Assembly (NCBI GenBank): GCA_007119405.1
Contig: SKPT01000265.1
Coordinates: 1 to 5,411 of the forward strand
DNA from: Phycisphaeraceae bacterium
Lineage (GTDB): Bacteria; Planctomycetota; Phycisphaerae; Phycisphaerales; Phycisphaeraceae
Direction: 5' to 3'
Length of the DNA stretch: 5,411 bases
Shown: piece by piece, positions 1-5,074 of the stretch
Position numbering within the stretch: position 1 is the first letter of the stretch
Layout: every line of letters begins with the position of its first letter
The notes under the pieces: generated by a model
What the model was told of the DNA's origin: nothing
What the model saw: the letters and a program-made list of their open reading frames with translations, nothing else
Databases searched by the model: none
Program-made: the position numbers and the translations under genes

Positions 1-39
1 CAACGCCTGCGCCAGGTTCGAGAGCGTCTGAGCGTCCAT
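1..39 (-). CDS. N-terminal 13 codons of an unidentified protein, cut by the window edge
   Basis: An ATG at 39-37 opens a frame that reads MDAQTLSNLAQAL and runs off the left edge without a stop. It is preceded by GGAGG (51-47 on the minus strand) with a 7-nt spacer, the best ribosome binding site in the window, and this is the main reason for calling a start here. The gene is co-directional with the MFS-PlsC gene and starts about 120 bases after its stop. Thirteen residues are too few to recognise a family, so no function is assigned. The short amphipathic-looking N-terminus shows no signal peptide. Confidence 0.55.
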   Translation of the reverse strand, partial: MDAQTLSNLAQAL

Positions 40-46
40 GCCGAAA

Positions 47-51
47 CCTCC
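47..51 (-). promoter_or_regulatory. Shine-Dalgarno site GGAGG
   Basis: The minus strand reads GGAGG, then seven bases (TTTCGGC), then ATG at 39-37. Motif and spacing are canonical and decide the start of the gene leaving the left edge. No convincing -35/-10 pair is visible in the spacer upstream. Confidence 0.55.
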
Positions 52-128
52 GATGGATTCTGGAGGTCAGGATCGGCACGTCAGCGGCCGGAACTTGAGC
101 CGAAGGTGCGCTGTCCAGCTAATTGGTC

Positions 129-161
129 TTATCCGTGTTCATCCGTGTGCATCTGTGGCTA
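129..161. repeat. Three-unit 10-nt-period ATCYGTG array, copy 1
   Basis: Three decamers follow each other exactly: ATCCGTGTTC (131-140), ATCCGTGTGC (141-150) and ATCTGTGGCT (151-160). The 19 bases at 129-147 recur exactly at 5012-5030, 4.9 kb away, where the array also ends in GGCTA. The minus-strand TAG stop of the MFS-PlsC gene (161-159) is formed by the last bases of this repeat, so the repeat abuts the gene directly. Similar short arrays are, to my recollection, common in spacers of planctomycetes and related bacteria. Their function is not known to me. Confidence 0.75.
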
Positions 162-2099
162 TTGCTCCCCCGCCAGCGCCTCCATCCGCCTCCGCAGCTC
201 CGCCAGCGCCTCATCGTTGTCCATCTCCTCACCGACCCTGAATGGCTCACCGAACGCCACGCGTGACCGGCTGGGCTGGGCGAAGTGCAGCAGCATCCAC
301 CGCCGACGCGGCGTGCCGGCGATCCACACCGGCACAAGCGGCGCCCCGCTTCGCCGGGCCACCATGATCACCCCCGGCTGAAGCTCATCCAGCTCACGCC
401 GGTCACGCTGCAAACGCCCCTCCGGAAACATCCCCACCATGTCGCCACCCTCGGTCAACGCCTCGACCAGCGCACGCACCTGCCCCCGCACACCCGCGCC
501 GCGCTCCAGACTCACCGGCTCAATCGCCCGCCACAACCACCCCAGCACGCGGAACTCGAACGCCTTGAGCATCACCCAGCGCACCCGCCGCGGCAGCGCC
601 GACTGAATCAGCAGCGGATCCAGCGCGGTCGTGTGATTGCTCGCGAGCACCACCGGCCCCTCGCGCGGCACGTTGGACACCCCACGCCACTGCAAGCCAT
701 GCCACACCGTCGTGTACGCCCGGCACAGGTGCCAAAGCACGTTGAGCGTCCGTGTCATCGGCCCGCGCGTCAGCACCCAGGGCAGCATCAGCAGCGCCAC
801 CGCGATGAACGCCCCCGCCAGCCCGTACAGCAGCGGCACCATCAGCGCGTCGGTCTCGGGGGCACGCCAGATGGCGAGGTTGACGCCCACCGCCGCGATG
901 GTGCCGAAGATCTCCCGCACGCCGAAGACGCGCCCGCGGATGAAGTTGGGGCAGATCGACTGCGTCTGCGAGTTGACGTAGACCACCATCGCGTTGCCGA
1001 AGAATCCCACGGCGAAGGCGAATGCCAGCCCGTAGCCGAAGCTGTGCACCCCCGCCAGCCCCAGCACGCACACGCCGGTCAGCAGCAGGCAGATGGTGAT
1101 GACAAAGGGCACCTCGCGCGCCGTGTTGAAGAAGGAGATCACCAGGGCCGTGGTGAGCATGCCCACACCGAGCGTCGCGTTCATCACCGCCAGGTGCAGG
1201 ATCAGCGCCTCGGCCTCGGGGTCGCCGGTGATCATCGCGATCAAGGGGTGCGGCAGCGTGTAGTAGCGCGCGTTGAGCGCGGCGATCGCCGCCACCAGCA
1301 CGTGCGACGCCGCCCAGAACATCACGCCCAGGATCACGAGCTGAAGCACCGGCTTGTGGCGCGCGATGTAGCTCGCCCCCTGCACCAGGCGCTGCCACTG
1401 GCTGGGCCCCGTGCGCCGCCGCCGGCCGCCGCGCACGCGCAGGAAGATGAAGAAGCAGCCCGAGACGGCGAAGGACACGATCGCCACGGTGAGCCCCGCC
1501 CGCAAGGAGTCGAGCACGTCGATCAGCCACCCGCCCGCCAGGATGCCGATCAGCGACGCGATCACCGCCAGGCCCAGGATGATCGCGTTGGCGCTGGGCA
1601 GGTCGCGCGTGCGCACGATCTGCGGCACCGTGGCGTTGCGCGTCGGGCCGAAGATCGCCGCCATGATGCCCACCCCCAGCACCACCGCGTACACCGCCCA
1701 CTGGCTATAAAACGCCCCCACGCCCGGCAGGTCGAAGAGCACGTGCTCAGCCGGAATCGCCCGCGCCGCCCCCGCGGGCACGAGCAGGAACGCCGCGAGC
1801 ATGATCAGCGCCCGCGTCTGGTCGCAGCCGAACATGATCCACTTGCGCGGCAGCGTGTCCGCCAGCCACCCGCCCAGCGGGCTGAAGACGAGATAGGGGA
1901 TGAAGAAGAAAAAGTAGACCGACGCCTGGATCGACGACGCGTCGGCCCCGGCCTCGTCGATGCCCAGCAGCGTCCACGCCACGAGCTGGATCAGCCGATC
2001 GCCGAAGCCCGACGCCGCGACGCTGGCCCACATCAGCATGAAGCTGACGTTGCGCAGCAGCGGCGGGGCCTCATCGCGTGCCAGAGCCGGCTCAGCCAT
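159..2099 (-). CDS. MFS transporter fused to a PlsC-type 1-acylglycerophosphate acyltransferase (LplT-PlsC-like)
   Basis: 646 aa inner-membrane protein. Residues about 18-442 form an MFS carrier with some twelve hydrophobic segments. Motif A is visible after the second segment (G77-W-L-A-D81...R85-K86), as in LplT-like lysophospholipid carriers. From about residue 450 follows a PlsC/LPLAT acyltransferase with the catalytic H-x4-D (H489, D494 in SNHTTALDPLL), an I-EPVSLERG block near 526-533, the substrate-binding FPEGR (558-562) and a VPVWIAG block (589-595). The family role is acyl transfer to the sn-1 or sn-2 position of a lysophospholipid or lysophosphatidate. I infer that the fused protein imports or flips a lysophospholipid and reacylates it on the cytoplasmic side. 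No acyl-ACP synthetase (AMP-binding) domain follows, unlike the LplT-Aas system. The ATG at 2099 fits the domain start but has no Shine-Dalgarno site. The stop is TAG inside a repeat. Confidence 0.88.
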   Translation of the reverse strand: MAEPALARDEAPPLLRNVSFMLMWASVAASGFGDRLIQLVAWTLLGIDEAGADASSIQASVYFFFFIPYLVFSPLGGWLADTLPRKWIMFGCDQTRALIMLAAFLLVPAGAARAIPAEHVLFDLPGVGAFYSQWAVYAVVLGVGIMAAIFGPTRNATVPQIVRTRDLPSANAIILGLAVIASLIGILAGGWLIDVLDSLRAGLTVAIVSFAVSGCFFIFLRVRGGRRRRTGPSQWQRLVQGASYIARHKPVLQLVILGVMFWAASHVLVAAIAALNARYYTLPHPLIAMITGDPEAEALILHLAVMNATLGVGMLTTALVISFFNTAREVPFVITICLLLTGVCVLGLAGVHSFGYGLAFAFAVGFFGNAMVVYVNSQTQSICPNFIRGRVFGVREIFGTIAAVGVNLAIWRAPETDALMVPLLYGLAGAFIAVALLMLPWVLTRGPMTRTLNVLWHLCRAYTTVWHGLQWRGVSNVPREGPVVLASNHTTALDPLLIQSALPRRVRWVMLKAFEFRVLGWLWRAIEPVSLERGAGVRGQVRALVEALTEGGDMVGMFPEGRLQRDRRELDELQPGVIMVARRSGAPLVPVWIAGTPRRRWMLLHFAQPSRSRVAFGEPFRVGEEMDNDEALAELRRRMEALAGEQ

Positions 2100-2106
2100 G
2101 GCGGGC

Positions 2107-2112
2107 AGTATA
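2107..2112 (-). promoter_or_regulatory. Possible -10 element TATACT ahead of MFS-PlsC
   Basis: The minus strand carries TATACT (5/6 to TATAAT) ending seven bases before the ATG at 2099. Transcription from it would start at or next to the ATG, giving a leaderless or near-leaderless mRNA, which would fit the missing Shine-Dalgarno site. No TTGACA-like -35 lies at 16-18 bases upstream, so the call is weak. Confidence 0.22.
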
Positions 2113-2120
2113 GAGCCGCC

Positions 2121-2139
2121 GCCGCTTGCGGCTTCGCGA
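2121..2139. repeat. GC-rich palindromic 19-mer, copy 1
   Basis: GCCGCTTGCGGCTTCGCGA holds a 5-bp hairpin (GCCGC / TT / GCGGC at 2121-2132) followed by the palindrome TCGCGA. It matches 4868-4886 at 18 of 19 bases. It lies in the 46-base spacer between the DUF2007 stop (2146) and the MFS-PlsC start (2099), six bases beyond the stop. It could fold in the transcript, but no U-tract follows, so it is not a standard intrinsic terminator. Confidence 0.55.
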
Positions 2140-2145
2140 AATCGC

Positions 2146-2466
2146 TCAATCCTCCTTGACGTACCCGCAGTTCCAGCACTCGCCGAAGTGAGCGTCCACC
2201 CACTCGCCGCAGTCCGGGCAGCGCCACGGCGAGGCGTCAGGCTCCGCCGCCGGCCGGGCCTCGACGATCCGCGCCACCGCCTCGCGGCCGGCCTGCTCCT
2301 GCTCGTCGGGCACGTGCAGCGTCGGAAACGCCTCGGTGAACGGCAGCTCCCCCACGATGCGCGACAGCGTCCCGCCCAGCACCTTCACCTCGAAACCCTG
2401 ACGCTCCAGCAGCGCCTTGAGCCAGTGCGCCTCCATCTCGTCGCGGGCCTGGTAGATCTGCTTCAT
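2146..2466 (-). CDS. DUF2007-type small protein with C-terminal zinc ribbon
   Basis: 106 aa from the ATG at 2466. The N-terminal two thirds (residues 1-70) resemble the DUF2007 / 'putative signal transducing protein' family: it begins MKQIYQARDEMEAHWLKALLE, followed by a QGFEVKVLGG strand and an FPTLHVPDEQ segment with 'A-RIVE' at the end. These are ferredoxin-like domains of about 70 residues with no established biochemical role. After a short Ala/Pro linker comes a zinc ribbon, CPDC (83-86) and CWNC (97-100), likely binding one Zn. No signal peptide or membrane segment is present. A GTG seven codons upstream (2487) is in frame, but the family normally begins at MK-IY, so the ATG is preferred; neither has a clear ribosome binding site. 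It follows folE2 by about 150 bases. The function is unknown. Confidence 0.75.
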   Translation of the reverse strand: MKQIYQARDEMEAHWLKALLERQGFEVKVLGGTLSRIVGELPFTEAFPTLHVPDEQEQAGREAVARIVEARPAAEPDASPWRCPDCGEWVDAHFGECWNCGYVKED

Positions 2467-2619
2467 GGTCCGACGCGCCCCCGCCACTGCACCGTGGGCC
2501 GCCGCCCCCGGCCGGCGCGGGCGCTCGATTGGCGTGCGTGTGACCTGCGCCCCCCCGGCCGCCGACGCGCCGCCTCAAGGCGACGGCTGACACCCCCCTC
2601 TACTTCGTGCCTCGCCCCT
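2467..2619. other. GC-rich spacer between folE2 and the DUF2007 gene
   Basis: This 153-base gap holds no ORF with family features. The decamer CCGACGCGCC occurs twice (2470-2479 and 2562-2571), and a weak hairpin (CGCC TCAA GGCG, 2570-2581) lies after folE2 with no U-tract. I see no promoter or convincing terminator. Confidence 0.4.
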
Positions 2620-3459
2620 TCACCGCTTGCGCTTGTCCTTCTCCACGAACGCATACGCATTGTGGTTGTGGATCGACTCGTAATTCTCCGAGTTCACCTG
2701 GTACCACGCGATGCGTGGCTCGTCGTCCAGCGCGATCGCCAGGTCGCGCACGATGTCCTCGACGAACTTGGGATTGTCGTACGCCGCCTCCGTCACCCAC
2801 TTCTCATCCGGGCGCTTGAGCACGGCGAAGACCGGCGCACTGGCCTGACGCTCGACCAGCTCGAACAGATCCTCGATCCACATGCTCTTGCCCGGCGCGA
2901 AGCGCACGCGCACCTCCATCTGGCAGCGCTGGTTGTGCGCCCCATAGGCGCTGATCTCCTTCGAGCACGGGCACAGGCTCGCCGCCGGCACCTTCATCGC
3001 CAGGATGAAGTCGCTCGTCGTGGCCGTGCAGCTCGCCTCGATCGTCACCTCCACGTCCAGCTTGCCCATCTGCCCCGTCACCGGCGCCGGCTTGTCGATG
3101 AAGTAGGGAAACGTCAGCTCGATGTGCGCTTCCTCCGCCTCGAGCCGATCGCGCACGTGCCGGCAGAGCTTGAGCACCTGGTCCGAACGGATCGACTCGT
3201 GATGCTCGTTGAGCACCTCGAGGAAGCGCGACATGTGCGTGCCCTTCTGGTGGTGCGGCAGGCCCACGTACATGTTCACCGTCGCCACCGTCGGCTGACG
3301 CCCGCCCGTCTTGGGGCAGTGCAGCGTGATCGGGTAGCGGATGTCCTTGACACCCACCTTGTCGATCGCCACCCGCCGCGTGTCCGCCAGACCCTGCACG
3401 TCCGGCATCGCCGCCGGCACGCTGGCCGTCGAACCGACGGTGTTTATCTTGTCACCCAT
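2620..3459 (-). CDS. folE2: GTP cyclohydrolase IB (FolE2/MptA family)
   Basis: 279 aa from the ATG at 3459 (282 from the in-frame GTG at 3468). FolE2 converts GTP to 7,8-dihydroneopterin triphosphate and formate in the cytoplasm, the first step towards tetrahydrofolate and towards 7-deazaguanines such as queuosine. Family hallmarks, numbered from the GTG, are MPDVQGLADTRRVAIDKVGV (21-40), GTHMSRF (76-82), CPCSKEIS-YGAHNQR (166-181) and SIHNHNAYA (265-273). Candidate active-site and metal residues C166, H178, E222, E237 and H267 keep the spacing I recall for the Neisseria enzyme (C147, H159, E201, E216, H246) once a two-residue insertion is allowed, so the site looks intact. Length is normal and the Lys/Arg-rich tail is short. 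FolE2 differs from FolE (type IA) in not needing zinc and is Zur-controlled in some bacteria; I see no Zur-like site here. The ribosome binding site is weak. Confidence 0.95.
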   Translation of the reverse strand: MGDKINTVGSTASVPAAMPDVQGLADTRRVAIDKVGVKDIRYPITLHCPKTGGRQPTVATVNMYVGLPHHQKGTHMSRFLEVLNEHHESIRSDQVLKLCRHVRDRLEAEEAHIELTFPYFIDKPAPVTGQMGKLDVEVTIEASCTATTSDFILAMKVPAASLCPCSKEISAYGAHNQRCQMEVRVRFAPGKSMWIEDLFELVERQASAPVFAVLKRPDEKWVTEAAYDNPKFVEDIVRDLAIALDDEPRIAWYQVNSENYESIHNHNAYAFVEKDKRKR

Positions 3460-3480
3460 GCTGCTCACAATCTTATTCTA

Positions 3481-3551
3481 GAAACCCACCCCACCATCTC
3501 AGCCGCCCATCCCCCATCTTCATTCTGCATTCTGAATTCTGAATTCCCCCC
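3481..3551. repeat. 7-nt-period AATTCTG array and G-rich tract between adenylate kinase and folE2
   Basis: CATTCTG (3521-3527), CATTCTG (3528-3534), AATTCTG (3535-3541) and AATTC (3542-3546) form a 7-nt-period array that ends five bases from the adenylate kinase stop. Next to it, the minus strand of 3481-3520 is G-rich, with runs of 5, 3, 4 and 3 Gs in the folE2 leader. It differs strongly in composition from the coding DNA on both sides. No function is evident. Confidence 0.6.
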
Positions 3552-4220
3552 TCATCCCTCAAACGCCGCGAAGTGCGCATCCTGAATCGGCACCACGACA
3601 TTCAGGATGTCGCTCAGGATCCGCGCCGGCGAGCCCAGCGAGTCGACCTTCACCACCATCTCGGCCGAGTAGTGCTCCAGCACCGGTGCCGTCTCGTTCT
3701 CGTACACCTGCCAGCGCTGGCGGATCACCCGCTCGTCAGCGTCGTCGTAGCGGTTCTCCTTCAATGCCCGCCGACGCAGCCGCTCGAACATCGCCGCCTC
3801 GTCGTCGCAATGAAGGTGAATCACCTTCAGCACGTCGATGTACTCGTCCATGATCGCCGCCTGCTCGCGCGTCCGCGGGATGCCGTCGAGCACCAGCAGG
3901 TCCGTCCGCGGCTTGTAGTGGGCGATCACGCTCCGGGCGTGGATGTGCTCGGCCCACATCCGCACCGTCACGTCGTCCGGCACCAGCTCCCCCCGCGACG
4001 AGTACTCGTAAAAGATCCGCCCCAGCTCCGAGTTGATGTCGATCGAGCGGAACACGTCGCCGCAGGCGAAGTGGTAGAAGCCCGGGATTTGCCCCAGGAT
4101 TCGCCCCTGCGTGCCCTTGCCCGCCCCCGGGGCGCCGAACAGGAGGATTGTCTTGTAATACTGCCGGGGCTTGTTCACGTCACTGTCGGGCTGGGTCTGG
4201 GGCTCGGTGCGAGCAGGCAT
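3552..4220 (-). CDS. Adenylate kinase-family nucleoside monophosphate kinase, short LID form
   Basis: 222 aa from the ATG at 4220. It transfers the gamma phosphate of ATP to a nucleoside monophosphate, most likely AMP. Visible blocks are the P-loop GAPGAGKGTQ (29-38), GDVFRS in the NMP-binding region (54-59; usually GD-LR), GELVPDD-T (77-84), LDGIPRTREQA (111-121; usually LDGFPRT), then R157-YDD and R167-QRWQVYENETAPV (167-180). Only a few residues separate the LRRRA and NRYDD segments, so the zinc-type or long LID insert is missing and this is a short-form enzyme. About 20 polar residues precede the first strand. In-frame starts at 4256 (ATG) and 4322 (GTG) would lengthen this unconserved tail; neither has a strong ribosome binding site. 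A divergent set of motifs makes another NMP preference possible, so I do not assign adk. Confidence 0.85.
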   Translation of the reverse strand: MPARTEPQTQPDSDVNKPRQYYKTILLFGAPGAGKGTQGRILGQIPGFYHFACGDVFRSIDINSELGRIFYEYSSRGELVPDDVTVRMWAEHIHARSVIAHYKPRTDLLVLDGIPRTREQAAIMDEYIDVLKVIHLHCDDEAAMFERLRRRALKENRYDDADERVIRQRWQVYENETAPVLEHYSAEMVVKVDSLGSPARILSDILNVVVPIQDAHFAAFEG

Positions 4221-4271
4221 GATTCCGGTCCATGGGTTAGGGGTGCGCAAAGTCATGCCGGACTTCGACGT

Positions 4272-4277
4272 ATTGTA
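4272..4277 (-). promoter_or_regulatory. Possible -10 element TACAAT ahead of the adenylate kinase gene
   Basis: TACAAT (5/6 to consensus) on the minus strand lies inside the 105-base gap between the metallopeptidase-like stop and the ATG at 4220, in AT-richer DNA than its surroundings. It would give a leader of roughly 45 bases to the ATG at 4220 and argues against the GTG start at 4322. No -35 match is seen upstream. Confidence 0.25.
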
Positions 4278-4325
4278 ACGCAAATCCCCCTCTCGCTCCC
4301 GCCCCGGCCACAGGTCACCCACCGC

Positions 4326-4757
4326 TCACCGCGGCCGGGCAAACCCCCACGCCGCCGCCAACGCGTCCGCCGCCTGCTCCGGGTCCTCCCCCGCCCAGCG
4401 CCCGCCATTACGCAGGTACGCATGCGCCAGCTCATGCGCGATCAGCCAACGCACGAACGCCCCCGGCCTCGCCCGCAGCGTCCGCTTGAGCACCACGCTG
4501 CGGCTGCAACCCGACGCCCCCGGCACCGCCACCGGCACCGCGAAACCGCCCGCCCCAGGCTCGTAATCACACAACGAAAACCCCGCGTCCCCCATCAGAT
4601 CCGCCCGCACCTCAACCGGCAGCGCCCGCACCACCACCACCGACTCGGCGTGCAGCCGCGGCTCCAGCCCGAACCCCGCCACCCAACGCTCGACCGGGCA
4701 CCCCGCCACACCCCCCGCCGCGCCCTCCACCGTAAATTCCACACGCGTCCACGTCAT
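4326..4757 (-). CDS. Putative small HExxH metallopeptidase-like protein
   Basis: 143 aa from the ATG at 4757, or 146 aa from the GTG at 4766. The ATG is preferred because GGTGGA lies four bases before it. I do not recognise the family by name. Near the C-terminus, numbered from the GTG, is RWLIAHELAHAYLRN with H111-E112-L-A-H115, a gluzincin-type zinc site on a helix. It is followed by GEDPEQAADALAAAWGF (126-142), where E127, E130 or D134 could be the third ligand. HExxH followed by an E-(x)n-AD-A--WGF segment recurs in small putative peptidases related in style to ImmA/IrrE or SprT proteins; homology is not shown. The N-terminal half is beta-rich with three Cys (23, 66, 87) and no signal peptide or membrane segment, so a cytoplasmic location is likely. 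The gene ends 105 bases before the adenylate kinase gene. Confidence 0.6.
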   Translation of the reverse strand: MTWTRVEFTVEGAAGGVAGCPVERWVAGFGLEPRLHAESVVVVRALPVEVRADLMGDAGFSLCDYEPGAGGFAVPVAVPGASGCSRSVVLKRTLRARPGAFVRWLIAHELAHAYLRNGGRWAGEDPEQAADALAAAWGFARPR

Positions 4758-4808
4758 CGCATCCACCAGTTTACACGCTGCCGACGCCCGACCGCGTTAA
4801 TCAAGAAA

Positions 4809-4863
4809 AGCAACCACAGAGGCACAGAGACCACAAAAAAGAGGGGGAAACAGACACGGATGA
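4809..4863 (+). repeat. Left arm of the imperfect inverted repeat
   Basis: Reads AGCAACCACAGAGGCACAGA at its outer end and CACGGATGA at its inner end, with an A6 and a G5 run between them. It pairs with 5022-5072; compared with that arm it has a three-base insertion near the outer end and one extra G. Confidence 0.65.
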
Positions 4864-4867
4864 CCCA

Positions 4868-4886
4868 GCCGCTTGCGGCGTCGCGA
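4868..4886. repeat. GC-rich palindromic 19-mer, copy 2
   Basis: GCCGCTTGCGGCGTCGCGA differs from 2121-2139 at one base. The hairpin GCCGC/GCGGC is intact, and an outer CAGCC (4866-4870) and GGCTG (4887-4891) can also pair. Here it sits inside the repeat-rich spacer in the same plus-strand orientation as copy 1. Confidence 0.55.
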
Positions 4887-5003
4887 GGCTGACCGATCGC
4901 CGAGTGTCCTCGAAAAGGCGAATAACGAATTCAGGAAGGGCAGGAAGGCAGGAACGGAACCGGTGGCGGAGTTCTAATCGCCCCATCCACCCGCTCCTTC
5001 CCG

Positions 5004-5033
5004 ATCTGTGTTTATCCGTGTTCATCCGTGGCT
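5004..5033. repeat. Three-unit 10-nt-period ATCYGTG array, copy 2
   Basis: ATCTGTGTTT (5004-5013), ATCCGTGTTC (5014-5023) and ATCCGTGGCT (5024-5033) share a strict 10-base period with the array at 131-160, including an identical 19-base stretch (5012-5030) and the closing GGCTA. Its inner part overlaps the right arm of the inverted repeat. Confidence 0.75.
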
Positions 5034-5072
5034 ACTTCCCCACTTCTCTGTCCTCTCTGTGCCTCTGTTGCT
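5022..5072 (-). repeat. Right arm of the imperfect inverted repeat
   Basis: Read on the minus strand from 5072, it begins AGCAACAGAGGCACAGAGA and ends CACGGATGA, mirroring 4809-4863. The outer end lies two bases beyond the tsaD stop codon (5077-5075). Confidence 0.65.
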
Positions 5073-5074
5073 AA

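Larger units (their letters stand above)
4804..5072. mobile_element. Possible MITE-like inverted-repeat element
   Basis: The left end (4809-4863) and the reverse complement of the right end (5072-5022) align over 55 columns with 43 identities by hand count. They share AGCAA, a perfect 14-mer CAGAGGCACAGAGA (4817-4830 and 5054-5067), a G-run and CACGGATGA. TAATCA stands at 4798-4803 and at 5072-5077 and could be a target duplication, although five bases separate it from the left arm. No transposase is encoded. The alternative is two independent insertions of one dispersed repeat in opposite orientation. The transcript could fold into a long imperfect hairpin after tsaD, followed on the minus strand by a T-rich stretch. 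Confidence 0.4.
4767..5074. other. Non-coding repeat-rich spacer between tsaD and the metallopeptidase-like gene
   Basis: About 300 bases with no gene of family character. It contains, left to right, a CACAGAGG-type repeat arm, a copy of the palindromic 19-mer, a CAGGAAGG array (4932-4957, units CAGGAAGGG, CAGGAAGG, CAGGAACGG), a 10-nt-period ATCYGTG array and a second CACAGAGG arm in inverse orientation. Base composition is clearly less GC-rich than the flanking genes. The short ORFs here are reading frames through repeats. Confidence 0.7.

Noticed and set aside
520..1701. 393-codon minus-strand frame inside MFS-PlsC
   Set aside because: Ala/Gly/Arg-rich frame-shifted reading of the real gene with no membrane segments or motifs.
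285..2159. 624-codon open frame on the plus strand opposite MFS-PlsC
   Set aside because: Its product is a His/Arg/Pro-rich low-complexity string with no domain, typical of the antisense frame of a GC-rich gene; the minus-strand protein has clear transporter and acyltransferase motifs.
2563..2590. Hairpin after folE2 as an intrinsic terminator
   Set aside because: The stem is only four base pairs with mismatches beyond it, and no T-tract follows on the minus strand.
1960..3585. 541-codon open frame on the plus strand across the DUF2007 and folE2 genes
   Set aside because: Arg/His/Leu-rich antisense shadow that crosses two recognised genes and their spacers, with no family motif.
3573..4892. 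439-codon plus-strand open frame opposite the adenylate kinase and HExxH genes
   Set aside because: Antisense shadow: compositionally biased (His/Arg/Pro), and its end runs into the CACAGAGG repeat.
4801..5025. 74-codon minus-strand ORF beginning MNTDKH
   Set aside because: It is a translation of the ATCYGTG and CACAGAGG repeats; the MNTDK start is simply the repeat read in that frame, as is also the case at 119-337.
4809..5072. CRISPR array reading of the repeat-rich spacer
   Set aside because: Units are 7-10 bases, arranged as direct and inverted families without regular spacers, and no cas gene is present.
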